IMG/VR virus record: IMGVR_UViG_3300025840_000197
Coordinates: 1-27,848 of that record
Length of the DNA stretch: 27,848 bases
Reading direction: 5' to 3' (one strand)
From: a virus
Shown here: positions 13,784-20,528 of the stretch, one piece after another
How the letters are laid out: each line of letters begins with the position of its first letter
How positions within the stretch are numbered: the stretch's first letter is position 1
Made by a program: the position numbers and the translations under genes
Notes under the pieces: generated by a model
What the model was told of the DNA's origin: nothing
What the model saw: only the letters and a program-made list of their open reading frames with translations
Database searches by the model: none

Positions 13784-14271
13784 AAAGGATTATTATAGGA
13801 GCCTTACTTTTTACAGGAGTATTATTATACAACGAACCACTTAAAGGTTCAGACGAAAACGGTGATGTATTCTGTCTTGCACAGAACATTTATTTTGAAA
13901 GTGGTAATCAACCTATGGTTGGAAAGATAGCAGTATCACACGTAGTGTTAAATCGAGTAGAATCTGAATTATATCCTGACACTATCTGTGATGTTGTTTA
14001 CCAAGCCAAAACACGAGAGAACTGGTTAGGAAAAATTGTTCCTATTTTAAATCAATGTCAATTCAGCTGGTATTGTGACGGTAAGTCAGATGACCCTGTA
14101 GATTCTAAAACATGGATTGCATCTATGCAACTTGCACGTAGGATTGTAAACGGTGAGTGGACTGATATCACTGAGGGTGCTACCCACTACCATGCAGACT
14201 TTGTATACCCATATTGGGCAGACAGTCTTAACAGAACAACAACTATTGATAACCATGTATTCTACAAATAA
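13780..14271 (+). CDS. SleB-like cell wall hydrolase with N-terminal signal/anchor (endolysin candidate)
   Basis: This 163-residue protein has a hydrophobic N-terminal segment (IIIGALLFTGVLLY, residues 4-17), so it is exported or released from the membrane as a signal-anchor endolysin. The rest is the Hydrolase_2/SleB-type domain: ENGDVFCLAQNIYFESGNQP with the catalytic glutamate at about residue 40, then GKIAVSHVVLNRV and CQFSWYCDG, and the ATHYHADFVYPYWA segment near the end. The family cleaves peptidoglycan glycan strands. The ATG at 13780 is chosen because of AAAGGAG 10 bases upstream and ATGA coupling; an in-frame ATG at 13759 is possible. Marine T4-like phages often carry such hydrolases. 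Confidence 0.85.
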   Translation: MKRIIIGALLFTGVLLYNEPLKGSDENGDVFCLAQNIYFESGNQPMVGKIAVSHVVLNRVESELYPDTICDVVYQAKTRENWLGKIVPILNQCQFSWYCDGKSDDPVDSKTWIASMQLARRIVNGEWTDITEGATHYHADFVYPYWADSLNRTTTIDNHVFYK

Positions 14272-14437
14272 AACAGAAGAGTGTGTAGTGTGCAAGTGTG
14301 ACACTGGTATTCCAGTTGAGACTCACGTTGAGAAAAGACACCATTATATTGATGGAGTAGGACAAGCTTGTTCTACATGTTATTGTAAGTTTTATTATAT
14401 TGAGGAAAAGGACGAATGGAACACATCGGAAGTTTAA
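14255..14437 (+). CDS. Small zinc-ribbon-like protein
   Basis: This 60-residue protein is read from the ATG at 14255, which overlaps the hydrolase gene by 17 bases. Two cysteine pairs, CVVCKC near residue 10 and CSTCYC near 40, are spaced like a zinc ribbon. In the middle is a histidine-rich segment (EKRHHYIDGVG). No Shine-Dalgarno sequence is evident, so translation may depend on the upstream gene. It overlaps the next gene by 22 bases. A zinc-binding or RNA/protein-contact role is inferred from the cysteines only. Confidence 0.6.
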   Translation: MYSTNKTEECVVCKCDTGIPVETHVEKRHHYIDGVGQACSTCYCKFYYIEEKDEWNTSEV

Positions 14438-14670
14438 CTAGAACATACGACAGACACGATGGTATATCGTTAGAGTTTACCTTTGCAAATGGTTACGGTG
14501 CAAGTGTCATAAAAAGTCAATACTCATACGGTGGTAAGGATGGACTTTGGGAACTTGCAGTGTTAGACCATGGAGTTATGTGTTATGACACAGTTATAAC
14601 AAATGATGTGTTGGGTTATCTAACATGGAAAGAAGTAGAAAAAACTTTAGAGAGGATTAAAGAATTATGA
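14416..14670 (+). CDS. Conserved phage protein, unknown function
   Basis: This 84-residue protein has the pattern NGYGASVIKSQYSYGG, then GLWELAVLDHG, CYDTVITNDVLGYLT and a final helix, which I associate with small proteins in many tailed phages without assigned function. AGGAAAAGGA precedes the ATG. It shares ATGA with the candidate endonuclease that follows. It is soluble and has no catalytic motif I know. Confidence 0.75.
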   Translation: MEHIGSLTRTYDRHDGISLEFTFANGYGASVIKSQYSYGGKDGLWELAVLDHGVMCYDTVITNDVLGYLTWKEVEKTLERIKEL

Positions 14671-15227
14671 TTGAGTCGTTAGGTGAAACAGTAAAGAGTG
14701 TCCTTCCTAGTGTAGTAGGTGAATTTAATACTACACTTCTTCCTGCAATTGAAACAGCTTGGGGTAGGAAGTTCAAAGACGAATTAGAAAATGAGAATCA
14801 AAAAACTGTAGAGATTGCAAAGAACTTTGCACGACCTCTTAACAACTGTTTCTATCGACACATCAATAAAGAACAACCTACCTTCCTAGAAAAGACAATT
14901 GATGGAAGTGACTATATCTTCAACGACATCTTAGTAGAAGATAAAAACAGTTTTTCAACAGGTAACTGTTGGGTGGGTAATGGATATAAGAAGACTGATA
15001 TTCACCTACTAAAGAAATTTGAGTGTGATGAAAATGGTAAAATCATTGCAGCCTTCATTGGTATTGTATCAATGAAACAGGTGTCAGGTGATTGGACTGA
15101 CAGAACACTTCAATCCCATAGGTCTGTGTTAAAGTTTCTTAATCAGGACATCGACAAGATTTATGTGGTGCATGGTTCTATTAGACCTGCAAAAAAATAT
15201 TTACAATTTAATTTAGAAACCATCTAG
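14667..15227 (+). CDS. Putative PD-(D/E)XK endonuclease (type II restriction-like)
   Basis: This 186-residue protein contains SDYIFNDILVEDKNSFSTGN (residues 81-100). Its Asp82 or Asp87 with Glu91-x-Lys93 fits a PD-(D/E)XK metal site, and CWVGNGYKKTDIHLLKKF after it resembles the core of type II restriction enzyme folds. The N-terminal 60 residues are helical. No methyltransferase gene lies nearby, so a complete restriction-modification pair is not present in the window. A role in degrading host DNA or in homing-like cutting is possible. The call rests on motif shape, so it is moderate. Confidence 0.45.
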   Translation: MIESLGETVKSVLPSVVGEFNTTLLPAIETAWGRKFKDELENENQKTVEIAKNFARPLNNCFYRHINKEQPTFLEKTIDGSDYIFNDILVEDKNSFSTGNCWVGNGYKKTDIHLLKKFECDENGKIIAAFIGIVSMKQVSGDWTDRTLQSHRSVLKFLNQDIDKIYVVHGSIRPAKKYLQFNLETI

Positions 15228-15253
15228 ACAAAAAGATAACTTTAAGTTATTAT
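15225..15253 (+). promoter_or_regulatory. Sigma70-type promoter with internal palindrome
   Basis: TAGACA (15225-15230), 17-base spacer, TATTAT (15248-15253). Between the boxes lies the perfect palindrome ATAACTTTAAGTTAT (15236-15250), placed like an operator. The gene served is at 15383, with a leader of about 120 bases. Confidence 0.6.
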
Positions 15254-15258
15254 AAATA
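15251..15258 (+). promoter_or_regulatory. T4-type late promoter octamer
   Basis: A perfect TATAAATA overlaps the end of the sigma70-type -10 box. With it, the 15383 gene could be expressed both early and late. Transcription would start near 15264, at the base of the leader hairpin. Confidence 0.5.
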
Positions 15259-15264
15259 TAAATG

Positions 15265-15282
15265 GATAGAAAAAATTCTATC
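15265..15282 (+). promoter_or_regulatory. 5'-terminal hairpin in a 120-base leader
   Basis: GATAGAA (15265-15271) pairs perfectly with TTCTATC (15276-15282) around a loop of four As, just at the predicted 5' end of the transcript. Such hairpins can protect mRNA 5' ends. A 19-codon reading frame (15262-15321) covers it. The rest of the leader to 15382 shows no strong structure by eye. Confidence 0.5.
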
Positions 15283-15382
15283 TTAGTTAACAGCCAATCA
15301 TCAAACTGTATAGTTAAATGACGGCACACTCTAAACGATATATTAGATATCAAGTTCTGAGTGAAATTATAGGAGAGACGCA

Positions 15383-16648
15383 ATGTCAATTTTAAATATA
15401 AACTCTTCTTCGTATGCTCGTAGTTATGGGCCATCCTCTACAGGTAGAACAAAGAAGAAACAACCTAAAGGTGAAGACCTATCAAAACTTAATCCCCAAC
15501 TCTCTTTAAGTAAATCCTTAAAGGAATATCCTACAGAGAGATTTCTAAAACTTCTTTTAAGTATTGAAAAGAAAGCAAAAGATACTGGTCAAATATCAAA
15601 AGACTATGATATTCTATCAAAAATTGTTGAAAGACAATTTTACAAAATGACAGATATATCACCAGCCTTTAAAACAGGTGACCAAACAAAGAGCAACTCT
15701 GCAACCGAACAAAGAGTCAAAGCATTAAAAAACTCTTTTGAAGGTGGGTTTAGGTATGACTTACCCCTACCCATAGTAGTTCATGTTGTAGGACAACTTA
15801 GAAAAATGTTAGCAGCAGGTGACCATCGTTATGTTGCAAAGACAGAACTAAAATGGTTGGCTGACATTTGTGATGGTATTGTGTTAGACTTGACAAATGA
15901 TGATGACATGACCATTTATGATATGTTATCTTGTCAAACTAATGACCATCCACCTGAGTATCCATTAACCAATCCTGAGTTAGCATCAAAACTTTATCAG
16001 AGAATCATAAAAAGTGATTTATGGACAAAAAGATTCAACCCATTGAAAAAAACTTATAACAAAAAGTTGTGTTATGACTATATTACTTCTTATAAACATA
16101 ACATTGCTGACACCACAAAAGGTAAAGTGTTAAAAATGATTCAAGAAAAATTGGGTGAAAGACTAATTGAAGGAATGTTCAAAACACTTGCAGGTGATGC
16201 GGAAATAATCGATGCAAGAAAATACTTAGGTATTGATGGAAGAAATGATATCATTACTGTTGAAATTGGTTTAATTGATAGATATCTTTTTGATTTAATA
16301 GCTGAAAATGCAAATACTAATAACAAAACTTACATTATTTTGAGAGTCAACAATAGTGACTATGCAATTTCTGAAGAGACATTGAATAATAAAAGAGGTA
16401 ATGCAATTTTTGGTGGAAAGAAAAACTTGAAATCATCTGCAAGACTTGCCTATGATAATTTTAGAAAACTTCAAATACCTGAAAAGTTTTTAAAAAATGT
16501 TAAGATTATAGGTTGTTATGCACAACATAATAATGAGAATGTAAAAAAGGTTATTAGAGTTCAACAAGTTGTTGGTCAACCACATACTTATGTTAGTAGT
16601 GAACATTCAATTGAAGAAGCACTTCTAATGGATGGTATGGTAAACTAA
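15383..16648 (+). CDS. Large hypothetical protein, 421 residues
   Basis: This protein is not recognised. It has no signal peptide or membrane segment. The first 35 residues are Ser/Tyr/Lys-rich and probably flexible (MSILNINSSSYARSYGP). The rest alternates helical, lysine-rich stretches with a beta-rich part (residues 285-335: DIITVEIGLIDRYLFDLI and YIILRVNNSDYAI). AGGAGAG before the ATG is a strong ribosome binding site. It has an unusually elaborate leader with overlapping sigma70-type and late promoter boxes, a palindrome and a hairpin, suggesting controlled, high expression. A structural or nucleic-acid-binding role is possible but unproven. Confidence 0.75.
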   Translation: MSILNINSSSYARSYGPSSTGRTKKKQPKGEDLSKLNPQLSLSKSLKEYPTERFLKLLLSIEKKAKDTGQISKDYDILSKIVERQFYKMTDISPAFKTGDQTKSNSATEQRVKALKNSFEGGFRYDLPLPIVVHVVGQLRKMLAAGDHRYVAKTELKWLADICDGIVLDLTNDDDMTIYDMLSCQTNDHPPEYPLTNPELASKLYQRIIKSDLWTKRFNPLKKTYNKKLCYDYITSYKHNIADTTKGKVLKMIQEKLGERLIEGMFKTLAGDAEIIDARKYLGIDGRNDIITVEIGLIDRYLFDLIAENANTNNKTYIILRVNNSDYAISEETLNNKRGNAIFGGKKNLKSSARLAYDNFRKLQIPEKFLKNVKIIGCYAQHNNENVKKVIRVQQVVGQPHTYVSSEHSIEEALLMDGMVN

Positions 16649-16658
16649 TAAAAACCCC

Positions 16659-16687
16659 TAGACAGTATCAAAGAATAAGTATATAAT
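16659..16687 (+). promoter_or_regulatory. Sigma70-type promoter, TAGACA class
   Basis: TAGACA (16659-16664), 17-base spacer, TATAAT (16682-16687). The ATG of the next gene at 16694 falls where transcription should begin, so the message would be leaderless or nearly so. Confidence 0.7.
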
Positions 16688-16693
16688 TTTATT

Positions 16694-17239
16694 ATGAATA
16701 TATTCTACCTAAATGAAGACCCCCAAGTGTGTGCAGAAATGCACTTGGATAAACACGTAGTCAAAATGATTATCGAGTATGCACAACTACTATCCACTGC
16801 ACATCGTGTGTTGGATGGAACAGAATACTACGATAAAACTTCAAACGGTAGAAGAATCAAAAGATGGAAGATGGATGATTTGATGATGGAGAACACTTTG
16901 TATAAAGCATCCCACATCAATCATCCGTCAGCCAAGTGGGTTCGTGAAAGTGTAGAAAACTATCAGTTCCTTTTAAAACTGTGGCAACTACTATCATTCG
17001 AATACACTTATCGTTATGGGAAGATACACATGACCTTTGACAAACTCAAAGATGTGTTAACAAGTGTTCCAAACAATATTCCAAAAACTAAATTCTTTGA
17101 ACCACCTCAGGCAATGCCCGATGATGTCAAAGACAAAAACACTATAAAAGCATATCATAAATACTACAAAGTCCACAAGAGTGGGTTTGCAAAGTGGACA
17201 AATAGACCAGTCCCACAATTTATGATGGAGTGTGCATAG
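16694..17239 (+). CDS. Conserved phage protein with DKHVVKM motif
   Basis: This 181-residue protein begins MNIFYLNEDPQVCAEMHLD, continues KHVVKMIIEYAQLLSTAHR, and contains NHPSAKWVRESVENYQFLLKL. This N-terminal pattern is widespread in tailed phages; such proteins are sometimes labelled as pyrimidine-dimer DNA glycosylase-like, but I cannot confirm that activity from the sequence. The His, Asp and Lys residues in the motif could be catalytic or metal-binding. There is no Shine-Dalgarno sequence; the ATG sits at the expected start of transcription of the promoter at 16659. It overlaps the next gene by one base. Confidence 0.75.
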   Translation: MNIFYLNEDPQVCAEMHLDKHVVKMIIEYAQLLSTAHRVLDGTEYYDKTSNGRRIKRWKMDDLMMENTLYKASHINHPSAKWVRESVENYQFLLKLWQLLSFEYTYRYGKIHMTFDKLKDVLTSVPNNIPKTKFFEPPQAMPDDVKDKNTIKAYHKYYKVHKSGFAKWTNRPVPQFMMECA

Positions 17240-17547
17240 TGCCAATATACGTTTTTTATGATACCGAGAAAGATGAGACAGTAGAACATATAATGTCTTA
17301 CACTAAGTTAGACGAGTTCAAACAAAACAATCCCCACCTAAAACAACAAATTACTGCAATGAACATAATAGGTGGAACTGGTGACAGAGTTAAAACAGAT
17401 GCTGGTATGAAAGAAGTGTTATCTAAAATTGGTGATGCACATCCTGGCTCACCAGTTCATGAGAGACATGGAACTAAAGATATCAAACGAGAGAAGTCTG
17501 TAAATATTATTAAAAAACATATAGACAAACAGTCTAAAACAAAGTAA
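17239..17547 (+). CDS. Small conserved protein with FmdB-like N-terminus but no cysteines (GTG start)
   Basis: This 102-residue protein is read from GTG at 17239, whose G is the last base of the preceding stop. The first residues, PIYVFYDTEKDETVEHIMS, look like the start of FmdB-type zinc-ribbon proteins, but no CxxC follows, so no zinc site is present. The middle (IIGGTGDRVKTDAGMKEVLSKIGDAHPGSPVHE) resembles small proteins I associate with marine T4-like phages. The C-terminus is lysine-rich. Function unknown. Confidence 0.65.
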   Translation: MPIYVFYDTEKDETVEHIMSYTKLDEFKQNNPHLKQQITAMNIIGGTGDRVKTDAGMKEVLSKIGDAHPGSPVHERHGTKDIKREKSVNIIKKHIDKQSKTK

Positions 17548-17556
17548 AATAGTTTA

Positions 17557-18234
17557 ATGAATAAAGTGAGAACGAATCCTTATGGGTTTGAAGAATTAGA
17601 ACATCTACAACTCGAAACAACTAATGTCAATGGTAAACGTTACTACGTAGATGAGAATGGAACCAAATTTCCAAGTGTAACAACAGTTACAGGATTACAT
17701 TCTAGAGAACAAATCAAACTGTGGAGAGAAAGAGTTGGTGAAGAAGAAGCAAATAGAATCACTAAAGCTGCAACCACAAGAGGAACTAAATTTCACGAAC
17801 AGGTTGAACACTACCTTAGAAAAGATGTAGAATTTATTGAGTTTACTAACTTAATAGAAGAAGCTATGTTTAAGGGGATACAACCTATTCTTGATGACAT
17901 TCAACCTTTAGCTATTGAAGCACCTCTTTATTCAGACATATTAAAAATGGCAGGACGAGTAGACTGTATAGGTCTCTTTGATAATGCACTTCAAATTATC
18001 GATTTCAAAACTTCTAGTAAGTGGAAGAAAGAAGAATATGCAAAGGGTTATTTTCTACAAATGACTGCTTATGCAATTATGGTGGAAGAGTTGACAGGTC
18101 ATCCTATTGATGAATGCACAGCTATTGTTGCACTACCCGATGGGAATTGTCAACTGTTCTCTTGTGACCCTATAGAGTATGTCGATGAACTACAACAACT
18201 AAGACGACAATACTACAATCTTTACGGAGTATAA
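17557..18234 (+). CDS. RecB/Cas4-like PD-(D/E)XK exonuclease
   Basis: This 225-residue protein carries the ordered motifs of the RecB-type nuclease domain: H80 in RGTKFHEQVEHYL, E121 in AIEAPLYS, GRVDCIG with D136, the core IIDFKTS with D149 and K151, and QMTAY (Q168, Y172). These are the metal-binding and motif III residues of Cas4/AddB/lambda-exonuclease-like enzymes that resect DNA ends. There are no CxxC or Fe-S cysteines, so it is not a typical Cas4. Such nucleases occur in marine T4-like phages and probably act in recombination or host DNA breakdown. No Shine-Dalgarno sequence is apparent before its ATG. Confidence 0.85.
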   Translation: MNKVRTNPYGFEELEHLQLETTNVNGKRYYVDENGTKFPSVTTVTGLHSREQIKLWRERVGEEEANRITKAATTRGTKFHEQVEHYLRKDVEFIEFTNLIEEAMFKGIQPILDDIQPLAIEAPLYSDILKMAGRVDCIGLFDNALQIIDFKTSSKWKKEEYAKGYFLQMTAYAIMVEELTGHPIDECTAIVALPDGNCQLFSCDPIEYVDELQQLRRQYYNLYGV

Positions 18235-18238
18235 TATT

Positions 18239-18859
18239 ATGGCAAATCATGTAACCTATAGTCTTGACTTTGAAAATGTCAATGACGAAGGACAAAAATT
18301 CCTCGGAAATGTATTTGAGGGAAAGGATGACCTACATCAAACTGAGTTTGAAGGTCAGAATCTAAGTGAATGTGGGCCCAAGTGGGCAACAATTGATGAC
18401 ACGGATAGTTACGATACTAGCTTTACAGTGTATGGTGAAAGTGCATGGAGTCCACCTACGGACTACTTGGAAGCATTGCATGGTGCATTATTGAAAGTGT
18501 CACCTGAAGCAACTGCAACAATTCACTATACAGATGAAGCACCTAACTTTGCAGGTATCTACTTTTTTGAACCAGTAGATGATGGCAACGGTGGAAAGGA
18601 TACTTGCATCGATGGTGTTGAATTAGATAACGAAGAAATCTTTGAACTATGGTCAGAAGAGTATAGTGAAGAATTCAACAGTGCATTAGAAACAGTTGCA
18701 GAAGAAGAAGGAATTACTAAATCAGAACTTCTCGAACAACAAGAAGACTTCTATGACCTAATTGATTATGATGTAATACAGGAATTATACTACGATAATG
18801 TATGGGACGTTATTTCTAGCTATCAATCAGAACAACTTAATATTCTAAAAGGGGGATAA
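18239..18859 (+). CDS. Very acidic hypothetical protein
   Basis: This 206-residue protein is very rich in Asp and Glu, with a net negative charge over its whole length. The N-terminal half (VTYSLDFENVNDEG, then CGPKWATIDDTDS and ESAWSPPTDYLEALHGAL) looks like small phage proteins with a two-layer alpha/beta fold. The C-terminal half is helical and acidic. The charge pattern suggests DNA mimicry or binding to basic proteins, which is speculation. It is followed after one base by another acidic protein. Confidence 0.65.
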   Translation: MANHVTYSLDFENVNDEGQKFLGNVFEGKDDLHQTEFEGQNLSECGPKWATIDDTDSYDTSFTVYGESAWSPPTDYLEALHGALLKVSPEATATIHYTDEAPNFAGIYFFEPVDDGNGGKDTCIDGVELDNEEIFELWSEEYSEEFNSALETVAEEEGITKSELLEQQEDFYDLIDYDVIQELYYDNVWDVISSYQSEQLNILKGG

Positions 18860-18860
18860 A

Positions 18861-19202
18861 ATGGCAGATTTTTATAACGAAGAAAAGTTTACTCTAAAAC
18901 AAGATTGGAACTGGAGTAAAATTATTAACAAGGGTGATGATTGGATTCATCAAGAAGCATACGATAATGCATATAATAATATGTTAGAGTATCTTGAAAT
19001 AGAAAGTGAAGACGAACTTACTGAAGTTCACTTAGACGAATGTCAAGCACTTATTGACTACTTAGAAACACCTTATTCAGAAGATGGACAAGGTATGGAT
19101 ATGAATGGACATAGTCCAACATACTATGCATACTATAGAGTCATGCAAGATTGGATTGAGAATTTTGATTATGGTGAAGTTGAAGGAGCACCTTTGATAT
19201 GA
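18861..19202 (+). CDS. Acidic hypothetical protein upstream of gp33
   Basis: This 113-residue protein is acidic and aromatic (DWNWSKIINKGDDWIHQEAY). It has an excellent ribosome binding site (AAGGGGGAT) 5 bases before the ATG. It shares ATGA with the gp33 gene, so it is probably co-translated with it. No family is recognised. A link to late transcription is possible from context only. Confidence 0.65.
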   Translation: MADFYNEEKFTLKQDWNWSKIINKGDDWIHQEAYDNAYNNMLEYLEIESEDELTEVHLDECQALIDYLETPYSEDGQGMDMNGHSPTYYAYYRVMQDWIENFDYGEVEGAPLI

Positions 19203-19432
19203 TAAGTAGAAAAGAATTTTCAGATAAAGTTGAGAAACTTATGGTAGGTGGTAAATCAGATGTAATGAGTGCAATACTCAAAGTCTGTGAACAACATATG
19301 TTAGAACCTGAATCTGCAAAAAGACTTTTAACAAACCCTCTACGAGAGAAGTTAGAAGCAGAAGCTACCAAGATGAATATGGTGAATCGTGGTAAAAACT
19401 CACAAGGAACTCTTACAAGTTTCTACGAATAG
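19199..19432 (+). CDS. 33: Late transcription coactivator gp33
   Basis: This 77-residue protein matches the small gp33 of marine T4-like phages: SRKEFSDKVEKLMVGGKSD, VMSAILKVCEQHMLEPESAK, then RLLTNPLREKLEAEATKMNM, ending in a short hydrophobic tail (LTSFYE). In T4, gp33 bridges the host RNA polymerase beta flap and the gp45 sliding clamp to activate late promoters; its C-terminal tail contacts the clamp. Its presence fits the TATAAATA promoters seen in this window. T4 gp33 is 112 residues, so this is a short form. It is followed by gp59 and gp32 genes, the conserved order in T4-like marine phages. Confidence 0.82.
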   Translation: MISRKEFSDKVEKLMVGGKSDVMSAILKVCEQHMLEPESAKRLLTNPLREKLEAEATKMNMVNRGKNSQGTLTSFYE

Positions 19433-19441
19433 GTATATATT

Positions 19442-19735
19442 ATGACAATGAAAAAAGGTGACATCGTTACAGTAGTAACAATTAGTGGTGAATACGTTGG
19501 TAAACTCCTTGCAATTTCTGATGATGGAAATGCAAGTGTTGAAATGGAGAATCCTAGAATGATTCTTCAGAATCCACAGGATGGAAGTATGGGGTTTGCA
19601 AAAGGTATTGCAGCTACAGGTGAAGAAAGTCCTACCCATGTTATTTTCAATCAGTATGTGTTTGTGACACCTTCATCTAAGAAGGTTGTAGATGCACACT
19701 TACAAGCTACAACTGGTATTGCACTGGTTAAGTAG
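19442..19735 (+). CDS. Sm-like/beta-barrel small protein between gp33 and gp59
   Basis: This 97-residue protein starts GDIVTVVTISGEYVGKLLA and DGNASVEMENPRMI, the strand-turn pattern of Sm/LSm or other small beta-barrels (G-D-x-V-x-V-x-x-x-x-G-E-x-V-G). An insertion follows, then THVIFNQYVFVTPSSKKV. Its place between gp33 and gp59 appears conserved in marine T4-like phages as I know them. The role is unknown; RNA binding is an inference from the barrel-like pattern. Its stop lies directly before the gp59 ATG. Confidence 0.65.
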   Translation: MTMKKGDIVTVVTISGEYVGKLLAISDDGNASVEMENPRMILQNPQDGSMGFAKGIAATGEESPTHVIFNQYVFVTPSSKKVVDAHLQATTGIALVK

Positions 19736-20326
19736 ATGACAAGTAGAGAAGGATACGATGCATATACACTATACCTTGGGATAAAACTACATTTCTATTC
19801 CAAGGACTATGACTTTGTAAAATACAACGGTCAAGTGAAAGCAGACATTAATTCTTTCTTAAAGAGAAAAGATAAGTATCACTTCGGTAAACTGTTTAAA
19901 ACATACAAACAAGAACTACAAGATTTCTATATTGCAAATCTATCAGTTAAAGACCAATGGGTAGGTGACCTACTCAGTGAAGAAGCTGATAAAGTGTATA
20001 AAGAATGGAAGAACAAAAAACAAAAACAGTTCTACATGTTTGAAACTGAAGTTTCAGACCAAATAAGAAAATTTAAGATTGATACACTACTAAAGGTAGA
20101 CAACGGACAACATCCTCGTCTACTGAAAGCTTATTTAAGTAAGAAGATAAGTATACAGACATTGTGTATTATGGATGAAATAATTAATTTCACCAAAGAC
20201 TGGGAACAGTTGATTTCGGAAAGGGTAGTGTATCCTGAGGTGCATACGAAGATTAATAAGTATAAAACCTTCTTGAGTTATGACTACACGAAGTATAAAA
20301 AGAAACTAATCGAGTTGTGTTCTTAA
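19736..20326 (+). CDS. 59: Loader of replicative helicase, gp59
   Basis: This 196-residue protein begins REGYDAYTLYLGIKLHFYS, YDFVKYNGQVK, the signature N-terminus of T4-type gp59, and continues as a basic, mainly helical protein (KFKIDTLLKVDNGQHPRLLK, KYKTFLSYDYTKYKKKLIE). T4 gp59 (217 residues) binds fork DNA and gp32 and loads the gp41 helicase. The gene starts directly after the stop of the preceding gene and is followed by gp32, its partner, which strengthens the call. Confidence 0.9.
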   Translation: MTSREGYDAYTLYLGIKLHFYSKDYDFVKYNGQVKADINSFLKRKDKYHFGKLFKTYKQELQDFYIANLSVKDQWVGDLLSEEADKVYKEWKNKKQKQFYMFETEVSDQIRKFKIDTLLKVDNGQHPRLLKAYLSKKISIQTLCIMDEIINFTKDWEQLISERVVYPEVHTKINKYKTFLSYDYTKYKKKLIELCS

Positions 20327-20396
20327 TGTATATTATTTCCCCTGTGAGAGATAACAGAGTTATATATAAAAAAACAAATCTCAAGAACACATTTCA

Positions 20397-20404
20397 TATA
20401 AATA
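20397..20404 (+). promoter_or_regulatory. T4-type late promoter upstream of gp32
   Basis: A perfect TATAAATA lies 125 bases before the gp32 start, with transcription expected near 20410. Together with the promoter at 20432 it would allow gp32 to be made both early and late. The 202-base gap between gp59 and gp32 otherwise holds only these sites and the leader hairpin. Confidence 0.55.
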
Positions 20405-20431
20405 TATTTGCACTTTTAAGGAAAAACCCTC

Positions 20432-20460
20432 TTGTAGAGTTGACCTTAATCGTGTATAAT
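20432..20460 (+). promoter_or_regulatory. Sigma70-type promoter of gp32
   Basis: TTGTAG (20432-20437), 17-base spacer, perfect TATAAT (20455-20460). Expected start near 20467, giving a leader of about 60 bases to the gp32 ATG. Confidence 0.65.
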
Positions 20461-20469
20461 AAGATGGTG

Positions 20470-20485
20470 GACTACAGATGTAGTC
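20470..20485 (+). promoter_or_regulatory. Hairpin in gp32 leader
   Basis: GACTAC (20470-20475) pairs with GTAGTC (20480-20485) around AGAT, near the 5' end of the predicted gp32 message. In T4, gp32 represses its own translation by binding a structured leader. This hairpin may be an analogous element or simply a 5'-protecting stem. Confidence 0.5.
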
Positions 20486-20528
20486 TTAATACAATGCAAT
20501 ACGATGCTTAATATAATAGGAGAATACA

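Noticed and set aside
17239-17547. FmdB zinc-ribbon assignment
   Set aside because: No cysteine is present, so the zinc-ribbon name would mislead; only the N-terminal resemblance is reported.
20317-20511. Open frame of 64 codons between gp59 and gp32
   Set aside because: It covers the gp32 promoters, has no ribosome binding site and no protein-like pattern; the region is better explained as regulatory.
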